Position numbers and translations under genes: made by a program
Assembly (NCBI GenBank): GCA_021527695.1
Contig: JAKFAO010000012.1
Location: 310,001 to 374,000, forward strand
Reading direction: 5' to 3'
DNA: 64,000 nucleotides
DNA from: Naematelia aurantialba
Lineage: Eukaryota > Basidiomycota > Tremellomycetes > Tremellales > Naemateliaceae
Notes under the pieces: model-generated
Seen by the model: only the letters and a program-made list of their open reading frames with translations
What the model was told of the DNA's origin: nothing
Database searches by the model: none
Shown here: piece by piece, positions 10,658 through 21,759 of the stretch
Layout of the letters: every line of letters starts with the position of its first letter
Position numbering within the stretch: position 1 is the first letter of the stretch

Positions 10658-13600
10658 TCAAGACGTCAGCTCGCCCACTTCCCCGCCACCACTCTTCAAC
10701 AGCTCCTCGAGACCACCTTCGACACAGCCCAGCCACGCCCTCATGTCATCCACCATTCTTTCCAGCTCGTCAAACACGAATGCATCGTCTATCGCGCCGA
10801 GGTCGAGCGGCCGGATCGCCGGGCCTAGCACCACAGGGGGGGTGTTGGTGGCGTCTTTCGCATTGCCGTCCTCGTGGTGGGTAGTGTTGCCATCACTGTC
10901 GTTCTTGTCTTTGTTGTTATTGTCTTTGTTGTTGTTGTCTTTGTTCGTGTCGTCCTTGTCTTTGGTGTTGTTGATTTTGTCATTGCTCTTGAGGTTGGTG
11001 TCGTGCGTGTTCATGTTGACTTTGGTGCTCGTGGTATTGCTGTTGTCATTGTCGTCATCCGCCCTTGAGCTTTGAGGCGGACGATATGCAGGATGGGCAG
11101 GATACGCAGGATGGGCAGGATACGCAGGATTTGCAGGATGCGCAGGATGCGCGGGATTCGTAACAGCAGGATTCAGGTGCCTGGGGTGCGGATTCGTCGC
11201 TGTCGCAGCCGACTGCACTGAGAAGGACGAGATGTTCGAGATTGTCGGCGCCATCGGGACGGAGAGTGGTGATGGCGTGGGAAAGAACCGCTGTGGTCCT
11301 GGACCCGAGGCGGCGGTCGGTGATGGCGGCAGAAGGTCTGGGATCTCGGGGACTCCAGCAGACAGCTGCCTCTATCAGCTCCGTATCGCCCCATGCTATG
11401 ACACCGCATCGACCCATGTCACGAGGCAGAGTTTGCCCTACACGGAACGGCTATTCCACGGAGCAAGTCTATCGTACGGGGAAAGGATATTCTTCGGATC
11501 AAGCCTCTGTACTCACCTTGAGAAGCTCACGGAGACCCACGCCGCCACCGTCCTCGAGTTTGCTGCCACTGCGAGTCCGCATCATGCCCTGTGCAGAGAA
11601 TGAAGGACGCGGCAGTGCCAGCTGCGCAAGGCCAGGACCTTTGGCAGGACTCATAGCGTCCTGATGGACCTGCGCCTGCGCGCGGCCCTCCATGACAGCG
11701 ACCGAGGCCTGGCGTATCATCGGCGGCCGTGCCGGCATTGCCTGGCGCACTTTCTCCGGTGAGAGCGTATCTGGTCCAGTAGGGAGGTGGGGCGCGGGAG
11801 AGTGGGTCCGATGCAGTGGGGCAGGAAGGTTGGGACGCAGTATCGGCGTTGACGCCGCAGGTGAGCCCCCGAGCGGGGGCGCGCCTAGAGGACCCTTGGT
11901 GACGAGTGGGAACTGGAACCCCCGCAGACCGTCGCCTACTGAACCCGAAGGTCGGCGGTTGGGGCGGTCGCGAGCCTCGAGTATAGGCTGCGACTTGCTC
12001 GTCGGCGCTGACGAAAGCGTGTCAAGCGACATTTTATTACGTAGCGGTCGGGGTGAGGGGATGGCAGCACTGTCAAACCGCGTAGCGATGGGGGTGGTGG
12101 ACCTCGATTCGGGGGCGACTGGCGCCGCAAACGTCGTAGACAGGAGAGGCGACGGCGATTTTCGTGGTTGCCGGACGGTCGAAGCGTCGAATTGTTCGTC
12201 CTCAAACGTCTCGACATGGTCTTCAGGCGGAGTGGGGAACCGGCTGGTGTTTTCGATAGAGGACGAGTTGTCTGAGCTCTGCGGTGTGGCGGGTTGCTGG
12301 TGCGCGAACGACTGGAATGGGTCGGGATCCATCGACTGGTCGTCGTGAAACAGGCGTCGAAGGGATTGAGGTGCCGGCCGTGCTGTCGGAGGAGCAAGAG
12401 CTAGATCCGTGTCAGTACGTGTGGTGGCTGTCTGGGCATCTGGGGATGTGATGGTGAAGACTCGAAGCTCACTGTCCGGTCCTTTCTCATCTACCAAGAG
12501 ACTCAGGCGCGATCGAACAGTCTGCCGTCAGGACTGCTTCATCGACATGCTTACATCAAATGCCCATCCTGGTGTTTCTTCTTGGTCGTCGTCGTCGTCC
12601 ACTGTCGCCCCGACGCCTGGCGCCAGACTTTGCCTCTGCCCTCCACTCTCCTTCCAAGCCTGATATCGCACGATCAACTCGTTCATAACCGTCAGCGGCG
12701 TCTTTGCCTGCGCCTTGATCCACTTTGTCCTGCTCAGCTCGTCTGCGAGCAGTCGATCACTCGGCTCTTCGTTCAGGCATCCCACGACAAACTCCCTCAT
12801 ATCCTTGGACCAGCTGTCGCCTTCCAGCCGGGGCGCCCGCATCTTCTTGTCGCCCAGCATCATGACTGCGCGTGCAGCTGGTTGACCCGACATGGGTGGC
12901 TCGCCGTACGCCATCTCGAGCAGTGTGATTCCCAGTGACCAAATGTCCGCTTTGGAATCGTACATCCTTCCTTCCGTGACGACTTCAGGCGCCATCCAGT
13001 ACGGTGTGCCGACAAACGTCGACCGCTTGGAGGTGGCGGATGCGAGTAGGGCGGCAACGCCAAAGTCGCACAGCAGGACACGGGGTGGAGCAGTGGTCAG
13101 GAGGATGTTGGCGGCTGCAACAGACTTCAGCTCGATGCGTATATGTGTGACGGCGCCGAGGCTCGCCTTTGATATCGCGGTGGATGACGCCGTTCTTGTG
13201 CAGAAACGCCAAGGCAAGCAAGACTTCTCGCACAATCAAACAGATATGCAGCTCCTTCAGCGGCTGCGCTCTCGACTACACCCTGCTCAGTATCCGCTAT
13301 TTGAATGGTGACGTTGACGAGAATGGCGAGAGACGGCTCACGAGCGTTCGTATTGATCCTCCGTCTGCATATTCCATGATGATCCATACCTTTGGTCCAT
13401 CCATCAAGCTGCCATAGTACTTGGTGACATTCGGGACTCCCCCCGCCAACCCACCTCCCAGCATAAGCTGCTGCAGAAGCGCGATTTCTTTCTGTATGTC
13501 TCCGACATCATCGTCCTCCGTGTCCAAGTTGATGATCTTGAGAGCGACAACGTGGCCGGTAGGCAGATGCCGACCGCGATACACTGCTCCATAGGCGCCT

Positions 13601-13896
13601 TTACCCACGATCTCCAGTTTCTGCATTCAGTCAGAACATGCAACCCAAAGAAGGAACATATGTGTCTGGTGGGCGTGGACGCCAGGACGTACCTCGTAGA
13701 TGCGGTCTGGGTGGATGTCCTTGGGTTGCGAGACAAGAGACGACAGGTAGGCTTGTTCTCTGGATATAGCATTGGGAATGACCATCGTTGTGCCCCTCCT
13801 ATGCTGACTCGACTCGCCGTGCTCAGCCAGCTGCGTCCCAGAAATGCTCGTCGTGGTCGAGTTGGTGCTGCTCGCCATCGCGCCCGTCGCGCTCAC
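10658..13896 (-). CDS. KIC1: STE20/GCK-family protein kinase, Kic1/Nak1-like
   Basis: A germinal-centre-type Ser/Thr kinase; in fungi these act in the RAM polarity and cell-separation pathway. Exons: 13896-13693, 13620-13342, 13275-13167, 13114-12555, 12521-11517, 11365-10658, giving 954 aa. The kinase domain covers about residues 69-350: glycine loop GKGAYGAVYRG, VALKIIN lysine, HRDIK catalytic loop, DFGVAALL, the STE20 signature GTPYWMAPEV, and ADIWSLGITLLEMA. A long Ser/Pro-rich tail follows, then PAHPAYPAH and NNNKD repeats, and a final acidic/leucine block (FDELERMVDDMRAWL). Intron 3 (13115-13166) has a GC donor and intron 4 (12522-12554) is only 33 nt; both are needed to keep conserved residues in frame. 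The 151-nt intron 5 is the least certain. KIC1 rather than another GCK kinase is likely but not proven. Confidence 0.88.
10905..11160 (-). repeat. Coding repeats: NNNKD and PAHPAY tracts in kinase tail
   Basis: Inside the last kinase exon, a run of Asn/Lys/Asp repeats (about 10905-11000) sits next to a 15-18 nt tandem repeat (about 11080-11160) encoding NPAHPAYPAHPAY-type residues. The reading frame is preserved throughout, so the tail is coding but probably length-polymorphic. Confidence 0.7.
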
Positions 13897-14144
13897 CTGG
13901 TGGTAGAAGTCACGTGATTACTGAAAAGTTGGGACTCAACCCCTCAGTCTCTTTCGTTGTCTCTCTGACAACATCCTCTGTGCTACACTCGACATTTACA
14001 TTCTAAACTGGCTTATCTGCGCTCTCTAGCAGATTCCAGGAAGCCGACTTTAACACCATCCGACCCACACCTCTTCGTCGCGCCCTCGGCGTGAGCTCGC
14101 TGGGGACTCCTGCCCGGCAGCTCGCAACTCTGTTCAAGGCAGCC
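13897..14144. promoter_or_regulatory. Divergent KIC1/DUS1 promoter with TCACGTGA site
   Basis: A 248-bp divergent promoter. The palindrome TCACGTGA lies at 13910-13917, close to the kinase start codon. This is a canonical E-box/Cbf1-type site; its use here is inference. The same octamer recurs in the CCT2/cyclin C promoter. Confidence 0.55.
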
Positions 14145-16500
14145 ATGACGGGCACACCTCCGCCACCTTCCCCGTCCTCTGCACCTCCTGCTTCAACACT
14201 GCCTCCTTCCCCATCTCTTCCTCCTTCCCCATCTCTTCCTCCTTCCCCGTCTCCATCGTCAAAGCGGCAAAAGCTCGGCGGGTACGACTTTTACCGGAGC
14301 ATCGGCAGTCCCAAATGGGTCGTAGCGCCCATGGTAGACCAGAGTGAACTGGTACGTCACGCCTCTGCCTTCCCTTCCTACTCCAGCATTCTCTATGAAA
14401 GGTTTCTGATGGCTAAATATCTCAGGCATGGCGCATGCTTTCCCGCTCGCCTCTGCCAGAGGACCTCGCTGGGCCGTCCACGTCCGTCCAAGGTGGCGAC
14501 AGGACGTACGCTCGCCATACGGGCGGCGCGCATCTATGCTACACCCCCATGATCCATGCCAAGGTGTTTGTGCAGTCTGGTGGTGTGGGGCGCGGTGGAG
14601 AGGGTCAGTTCAACTTGACAGACGACGAGGAAGGCAGTGCAGAGCCTGTGGCTGGGATCGAGGGTGGAGATCGACCCCTTTTCGTTCAGGTGCGTCTTGT
14701 TGCCCGCCTAAGAAGCGTTACACAAGTTGGAACCCGTTGAGGATCGTTACTGATTGATCAGTTCTGTGCGAATGATCCCGAATATCTGCTGGCAGCTGCG
14801 AAAAAGGTCGAGCACCGTTGTGATGCTGTGGATATCAATTTGTGCGTCTCCCCCATGGTCTAGCCATCGGCGCGGCATACTCATAGAATCAGTGGGTGTC
14901 CACAAGGGATAGCCAAGCGCGGTAACTACGGTGCCTTCCTCCAGGACGATTGGGATCTCATCAAGCGTCTCAGTACGTCTCAGCCATTCGTTCTTGAGTC
15001 ATGTAGTCCATGTAATCACAATTGGAGTCATCACATAGCCCTCTGGATTCATGTGGTCGACGGAGCGCTGACCGAGTGCAGTTGGGACACTCCACGAGAA
15101 CCTCTCGGTCCCAGTAACAGCCAAATTCCGTATCTTCCCCGACCTGGCCCGCACAATCGCCTATGCCAAGATGTTCGAAGCGGCCGGCGCGCAGATCATC
15201 ACCTGCCACGGCAGGACCCGGGAGATGAAGGGCCAGTTTACGGGTCTGGCAGATTGGGAGGTCATCAGGGAGGTGAAAAAGGCCGTCAAGATCCCGGTGT
15301 TTGCGAATGGGAATATCCTGTACCGGGAGGATGTGGATCGGTGTTTGGAGATTACTGGCTGCGATGGGGTCATGACTGCCGAGGTGAGCGACGAGTGACT
15401 TGAAATACTGTCATTTCTAACCTGCCATCTCTCGATCTGCCACCCCTTGATCTGCCATGTCTTCATTTCCTTCATCTTCCGCTTCTTGATCGGCCCCAGT
15501 TCACAAGCTAGTCCCAGCGCCCCACTCCTCTGCTGCAGGGCACGCTCACACTTCACGCCTTTAGGGCAACCTGTCAAATCCAGCACTGTTCGTACCGCCC
15601 GACCATCCGGGCAGCCATCCTCCAGTTGTGATACTCGCAAAGAGATATTTGGACATTGTCGATGCTCTACATACACCGACCGCACCTAGCGCTGTCAAGG
15701 CGCACCTGTATCGGATGCTCAAGGAGGTGCTTGACATGGAAGGCAATGTCGAGCTGCGGGCTATGATCGCGAAAGCGAAGTGGAGCCAGACCAGGGGCGC
15801 GCGGATGGGCGAGTACCGCGAGATTGTCAACGAGATTGAACGGCGACTCCAGGTGGGTTTACATCTCTGTTGATCGCATGGTGATGGGACTGCGTGTGCG
15901 ATGGTGGACGACGGTGATGGTGATGGGGTGCACAAGCGCGTGCGAGTGCGACTGCGATGGCGAATGTGAATGTGATGGCTTAGCTTACAGAAGCTGCAGC
16001 CCGAGTATGATGCGGCGTGGCGACCTGGGCCGATCGATTCCGCTACGGGGTATCGCGCCGTGCCCGCCTTCGCCGCACAGCCTTACATCCGAGCCACATC
16101 CTGTGCAAGAGCACCCGACGCCACCCACACCCACACCACGGACCCCGACGCGGAGAGCATCAACGTGGTGGCGAAGTGCGTGGGGGAGAACTGCGCCGGC
16201 ATGTCTGCGACGCGGTGTCCGACCGGCGCGTGTCTGCTCCATTGTCGGCAGATCAGGGCGGTGGCAGAGGGCATGGACGCGGAGCAGGCGGCGAAGGAGG
16301 CGGCCGCGGGCGGGCTGGTCGGCAAGGCGTGTGAGGCGCACGAGCAGAAATTCGCAGCGAGGCAGGAACGCTTGGCGTTGAAACGCAAGGGCAGACAAGA
16401 GGCCAAGCAGGCCAGCAAGGTCAGAAAGGTCGAGCAGAAGGCCAGGTTGATGGTGGAGAAAGACGGCCAGGCGCCGCCGAGTCTGTCTCTTACCAGCTGA
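14145..16500 (+). CDS. DUS1: tRNA-dihydrouridine(16/17) synthase Dus1
   Basis: An FMN-dependent enzyme that reduces uridines 16 and 17 in the tRNA D-loop. Exons: 14145-14351, 14426-14689, 14762-14841, 14893-14972, 15082-15383, 15565-15852, 15991-16500, giving 576 aa. Dus motifs in order: [18 protein letters not shown] (substrate/FMN region), [28 protein letters not shown] with the catalytic Cys, [25 protein letters not shown], and [17 protein letters not shown]. The N-terminus carries an LPPSPS repeat; the C-terminus has a cysteine-rich segment ([19 protein letters not shown]), a possible metal site, followed by a basic coiled tail. The N- and C-terminal extensions make it longer than yeast Dus1 (about 420 aa). 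An upstream GTG-initiated frame was not used; the ATG at 14145 is the first in frame. Confidence 0.95.
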
Positions 16501-16803
16501 GCGGGCTCTACATGTCACTGCTAAGATGCCACTGTGATGCGAGGCGGTTTTGGAGTCTTGGAAGGAGGTCTGGGAGGTCTGGGCGGTCTGCGATGATATC
16601 TAAGGGAGGGAGGGGTCTGCGATGAGATCTAAGGGAGGGAGTCTGGGAGGAGACCTAAGGGAGGGTCGGTGATGCTGGAGATGTCGAGGATGCCGGGAGA
16701 CGGGGCCAAGTCTGCAACTGCATCCGGACATTGAGACCGTCCGTCATTGTACCCTGCATGCGATACGCATGCGACACGTATGCGATACATGCGATGACAC
16801 CCG
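16501..16803. repeat. Convergent intergenic region with CTAAGGGAGGG repeats
   Basis: It lies between the 3' ends of DUS1 and ICE2. From about 16550 to 16670 there are three copies of a degenerate unit with TCTGCGATGAKATCTAAGGGAGGG, and near 16745-16795 short ATGCGATACGCATGCGACACG-like repeats. No gene seen. Confidence 0.6.
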
Positions 16804-18571
16804 TCAATCCACCTTCCACCGCGTCACGCTCTCCGTCTCGTCTCCTTCTGGGTCGAGGAGAAGCTCGAGCGACCAGACAGACAGGAAGAGGGCGATATTG
16901 ATCCACCGCCACCACGTCTGTGATCCCGCGTCGAGTACTGCGCCGAGACGACATGTCAGCGTCGGGCACGACCACGGCTGTGTGGTGAGAACTCACGCAG
17001 GAGGTGCGTGTAGACTGCTATCAGGATAGCTCGGCGATACGACAGCACGACCGTCGTGACTCTCATATTCTGCACGGGGCTGATCAGCTCTGCCTCGACC
17101 GGGTTGACAGCAGGTGTAGGTCACGAGCTGCGACAAGGGATAGAGGATAGAGGATATGTGAGATGGAATGCGGGATACTGGATATAGGATTGGGATATGT
17201 GATATGGAATGCGGGATACAGGATATGTGATATGGGATATAGGATGGGATATGAGACACGGGATGTATATCACGGACCGACTCCACTCACCGGTGGCTCC
17301 TGGCCCAACGTCCTGCCGTCCCAGAACCCAGGCTTCGTCCCAGGCTCCATGCCGTCGCCCCAGCCCAAAACGTCATTACGGATCTTTGGAATGATACGCA
17401 TCGCGAGGTGCAGCACTGTCACCCGGTAGATGAGGGACAAGAGGAGATGCGGCGGGAGCGTCGATGCGACCGAGGCGAGCGAGTCGACGACGCCGATGGT
17501 CGCGCGCCGCGCGAGAGCCTGGACCGTCGGTGTCGGGGTGGAGTAGGGGAGGTTCTTGGGCGTCCATAGTGGCGAAGGAGAGAACCATGTTGTCCCTAAT
17601 TGCCGTGGTCTGTCGAAGTTAGTAACGCTGAAACGACGCCGACGCCTGCAGCATTGCAAAGAGAGAGGGAGAGAGGTAAAAACTTACTCCATCGCTCCTT
17701 CTACGCCGGAGAGCCAGGCCGAATACTAAGATGGTCGGTCAGTGGATCTAGCAGTGGTGGTGGGCGTAGCCCGGGAAGACGCACGACGACGTAGACGAAC
17801 ACTAGGCTCGTTTCGAGCACGTTGGTGCGTCTCAAGGTGAAGCCGATGAGGGAGAGGAAGACGACTGTCGTCAGTGCTGCTCCGAGGAGGAAGGCGGGTA
17901 ACGACGACTCCGAGGAAGGGGGGAATGTCTACGAGCACCATTGGAGTCAGCTGCCATTGCCCAGCCCGAGGCGGATGCCGGGGAGGCACGCACCTTGACG
18001 ACCCCGGCCAAGCCGGCACAGTACACCAAGGCGGCGGCTACGAGCCCCGCTAGACTGCGCCACTCGAGGCCCTCTTCGATCTCCTCCTCGTCTGCCCAGC
18101 CTTTGCCCACACGCCCTGCGACCTGAATGACGAGCAGCGTGCTGATCCCCTCCAGCAGCGTGAAGAGCGGGGACACCCAGCGCAGCACGCTTGCGTACAG
18201 GTACGGCAGGACGTTGACGAGCACATGGCCGGGGGTTGATGACGCGGCTGGCGGGTGGAGGTAGAAGTAGAACGTGAGCAGGACGAGCGAGGAGGATATG
18301 AACGGAGAGAGGAAGGAGAGGATCGTGATGAGCGGTGCGAATGGGGTGTTCTTGAGAACCAGCCGCAGCGTGCTGTACAGGATGTAGTGCAGGGTGAACA
18401 GCAGCGACAGCAGGAGGAAAGACGGTGGGCCTGGGCAGCGTCAGCATCTGGACTAGCGCAGGCAACGGAAGACGACGGACCGAGGAGGTCCAGCGCCATG
18501 GGCAGCGAGAGCAGCACTTGCGCAAACGTCGCCATTCCTCCCCCGAGGGACAGCAATGCAGCGACCACCAT
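16804..18571 (-). CDS. ICE2: ICE2-family ER membrane protein
   Basis: Ice2 is a multi-pass ER protein needed for cortical ER inheritance and ER-lipid droplet lipid mobilisation. Exons: 18571-18481, 18430-17994, 17928-17785, 17725-17688, 17609-17291, 17093-16997, 16937-16804, giving 419 aa. Several hydrophobic helices are visible (FLLLSLLFTLHYILYS, ITILSFLSPFISSSLVLL, FLLGAALTTVVFLSLIGF). The family core PLFTLLEGISTLLVIQ and the later segment SLIYRVTVLHLAMRIIP match Ice2. The last exons give VYTHLLLDAGSQTWWRWINIALFLSVW. A 38-nt microexon and a 197-nt intron full of repeats (17094-17290) are notable; the latter boundary is the least certain. Confidence 0.88.
17135..17275. repeat. Intronic GGGATATGTGATATGGAATGC repeat
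   Basis: Inside ICE2 intron 5, degenerate tandem copies of GGGATAYNGGATATGTGATATG-type units fill most of the intron. This makes it one of the longest introns in the window. Confidence 0.75.
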
Positions 18572-18867
18572 CCTCGGCAGCGCGGCTGTGCTAGCAGTGC
18601 GCTGTGCTACCTGCGAGGTTCTCGCCAGTGCCGCTGTAACCAGAGACAGCGACAGAGACAGACAGAGACAGAGAGTATGTCGACGTGAAGGAGTTTCGGT
18701 GTCGCGATTGACTTTTGTGGTTTGTCCATTCACTGTCGACGCTGTCGCTGTCCGTTCTAAAAGCTGCCTGTAGCCGCCTCTGAGAGGTAACAAGAGCAGC
18801 GTGTGAGAGCCCACATCCCCGAGCATATCCTCTGTACGCAACCGCCCGCGGTAGCCCTGCTCGCGAC
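18572..18867. promoter_or_regulatory. Divergent ICE2/PP2C intergenic promoter
   Basis: About 296 bp between start codons, with a GACAGAGACAGACAGAGACAGAG microrepeat at about 18645-18675. No TATA box is apparent. Confidence 0.4.
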
Positions 18868-21265
18868 ATGCTGCGCTGCTCGCTCGTCGGTCGATCGATT
18901 CGCTCGGCAGCGGTGACTACCTCGCGGTCGTTGAGCACCTCGACGACATCGTCAGCACCACGCTCCACGGCCGTCCGCGATGCTGTGATCTCGGTCGGCC
19001 TGCTGGGCTCTGCATACGCTGTATATCGGTACGGCTCGACCTCGACTGTATCTACCGTCTCCCTGCCCAAGACGTTCACGATCACCGCCGGCCGGTCGCA
19101 GTACACCTTTCCTCGTCTGTCTAGCGACGCCATCGACACGATGCTGCACGAACACGAAACGACGGCCGACATCGGCCGCCCGGGCAACCCTGTGGTGAGG
19201 TGCGACCGGAATTGGGTCGGCAGCAACGAGCCATGCGAAGACAGGTCGGCGGTGGACGTGATTCCCCGCGACGCTGGCGACCTGGTGTTCTTCTCTGTCC
19301 TAGATGGACACGCCGGCGACGCAACCAGCAAACTCCTGGTCAAGACGCTACATCCGACACTGGCGCTGGCGCTGGCCTCCCTCAAGGCGGGATACATACC
19401 CAGTCTAGAGGGCAATTCGTGGTCCGCCGTGGCTAGGAAGCTGAATCCGCTGAGTTACCTGGAAGAGTCGTGGACACCTCAGAACGTCAGCGTCGCCCTG
19501 CAGAACGCGTGAGTCGTCGACTACCTATATGATGGGCCCCAAGCCCAGTTGCCTACAAGTCTGGCTGCCGACAAGTCTGATATCGACGACAGCTGACATA
19601 GCTGACTACTCGTAGCTTTTTGACACTTGACGACAATATCTGCAAAACCCCTCTGAACCTCCTGCCGACCCTCAAAGATCCGGCCAACATACCGGCCTTC
19701 ATCGCCCTCGCCGAATCCGCCAACGCAGGCGCATGCGCCATATCGACTGTCGTCGACGCAGCAGGTGACGGGCTGTACGTGGCGCTCGCAGGCGACTGCC
19801 GTGCCGTCGCGGGGTGGCAAGATGCCGAGGGCAAGTGGCGCTGCGACGTGCTCAGCGAGGATCAGATGGGCGAGAACCCCCGAGAGGTGGCACGGTAGGT
19901 CTTGTATCAATAGCTCCCATCCATGCCTATCCTGAACATGCCCCTCAACCGACACCGGCAGGATCCGCAGTGTGACCGTCATCGCGAAGTGATCTAGCCG
20001 CGACCGCGGCGGGGCGGTAGTGGCGAGTTGGCTGATGGCATCAGGTTACAAGCGGAGCATCCTCGCGAGCGCGATACAGTGATCAGCGGCGGTCGGATCC
20101 AAGGTGGTCTGCAGCCGACGCGCGCATTCGGCGATGCAGTGTATAAATGGACGAGTGCCGAGCACCAAGCGTGAGTCGAGTGTCCAAGTTGGAGTGCCGA
20201 GACCGAGACAAGACCAAACGAGAGAGAGCAGAGATGGGGACAAGACGCAGTAGAGAAGAGACCAGAGACGGAGACACGACCCATTATAATGGAACCAAGC
20301 TGCAATAGAAGAGCGGCAAGGACCAGAGACGGAGGCAAGACCCAAGGAAGAGCAGGGACGGGAGACCACACAGGCAACAAGTTGTCCTCGCTGACAACAA
20401 TATCGGCGCAGGGTCAAGGCAGCATTCAGTTCGCAAGACTTGAAGATACGACCCCAACGCCCCACGCATTATACCCCGCCCTACGTGACTGCCCGTCCAG
20501 AGGTCACATATCGCAAGATCCATCCGGCCAGTGGCGAACAGCTGCGATTCGTGATCATGGCCACGGACGGATGTGCGTGTCTCCCACTCTTATCATGCAG
20601 CCTTCTCAGCACAACTGTCTCTGGCTCGCACCACGCTGACATCGCCGTCTCCTCCCCCCCCTCTTCATCCGATCCCCAACACCGAAACAGTATGGGACCG
20701 GATCACGTCCGAAGAGGCCGCCCTCCTCGTCGCGTCCTACCTCTCCCACCCGGCCCACGCGGACATCCCCAAACGCGCGCTACCCACACTCTTCCCGACC
20801 CACGCAGCACCGCCCGAATCCCACCCTTACCCCGCCGAAGATCTGCCCGGCTCTCCAGCGCGTTCAGACGGCGCATGGGTCTTTGCGGGCGACAAGAACG
20901 CGGCGACGCACTTGATCAGGAACAGCCTGGCAGGCGCGGACCGGCAGAAGATGGGCGAGCTGTTGAGTGTGAATGGCAAGGTGGCGCGGTGGCTTCGGGA
21001 CGATATTACCGTTACGTGGGTGCGACTGCTTCGTCCCCCTTGCCCTTTTCGGCTTCTCCCTTGTCCCTCGGCGTCTCCCGGTTGTCCTCCGCCCTCCTCG
21101 ACCTCGTTCCCCAACTCTCCCGTAATTTGTCCCGCTTGCTTGCCTAGTTCTCTCGCTCTGGCTGCTGGCTAGGCTGCTGGCCAGCTTTGTCGCTATAGCC
21201 TGGATGCTGATGTCTTCAGCGTCGCTTTCTTCGGCGACGACACACGGTCTGCACCTAGCCCATAA
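18868..21265 (+). CDS. Mitochondrial-type PP2C protein phosphatase (Ptc5/PDP-like)
   Basis: A metal-dependent Ser/Thr phosphatase; the closest family is the fungal mitochondrial PP2C group that dephosphorylates pyruvate dehydrogenase. Exons: 18868-19508, 19616-19894, 20045-20170, 20430-20572, 20691-21015, 21220-21265, giving 519 aa. The N-terminus is Arg/Ser-rich and lacks acids (RSIRSAAVTTSRSLS), like a mitochondrial presequence, followed by a hydrophobic segment (AVISVGLLGSAYAVY). PP2C motifs: VFFSVLDGHAGD, GDGLYVALAGDCRAV, LQPTRAFGD, VIMATDGLWDRI, and the final Asp motif DDITVTVAFFGDD. The 259-nt intron 3 is long for this genome. The exact paralogue (PTC5, PTC6 or PTC7 type) is unclear; the overall layout best resembles Ptc5/PDP. 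Confidence 0.88.
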
Positions 21266-21759
21266 GCACCGCGGTGTAGCAATTTAGCAATTAGGAAGAG
21301 CATATATTCATTGGACGTGCTTCGTTGAGTTAGGTATCTGAGCCGGTTAGGTCTAGTCGTGCTAGTTCAAATGAGCGAGATGGCGAGATCGCGAATCGCC
21401 ATATGATATGCCATGTACGATATCGTGTATCCCGTAGCCCTCGCGTAAACCGTCTCCCTCGTGTAAATCGTATCCCTCATGCACGCACTTTCGACTGACT
21501 TCAATCCCGGCTGAACATTCCCCTACCCATTCTTCCACTGTCCACGCTGACGCGCTGCACGCCGCGTATCATGGCAATAATCAGGTCGCACCTGCGCCGT
21601 GCGAATCCGCAATCTACCACGTCTGTGCCAGTCTATGCATGCAACTCGACGCCTACGCTGCGACTCAACTGCCTACGCTGCGACTCAACTGCCTACGCTG
21701 CGACTCAACTGCCTACGCTGCGATTCGTCAACGCCGACTCCCGCGCCCGCGCCGCAACC
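21266..21759. other. Convergent PP2C/CCT2 intergenic region
   Basis: It lies between two stop codons. It includes ATATGATATGCC and CGTGTA/CTCGCGTAAACCGT-like short repeats (about 21390-21480) and the 20-nt minisatellite listed separately. No gene seen. Confidence 0.5.
21648..21727. repeat. 20-nt minisatellite, four near-identical copies
   Basis: Unit GCCTACGCTGCGACTCAACT repeated four times in tandem, the first three essentially identical and the last diverging at GATTCG. It starts 33 nt beyond the CCT2 stop codon, so it is probably in that gene's 3' UTR. Confidence 0.92.

Noticed and set aside
10248..10736. Minus-strand ORFs of 160-175 aa downstream of the kinase gene
   Set aside because: They consist of repeat-derived composition (CRRCA, SLRWLCC) without domains and partly overlap the end of the kinase gene in another frame.
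10859..11075. Apparent multi-TM plus-strand proteins (VVVLVF-rich) near 10.9 kb
   Set aside because: Antisense shadow of the NNNKD/Asp-rich kinase tail, whose frame is continuous with the kinase gene.
14091..14144. Upstream GTG-initiated extension of DUS1
   Set aside because: No ATG in this extension, and the sequence is not conserved-looking; the first in-frame ATG at 14145 is preferred.
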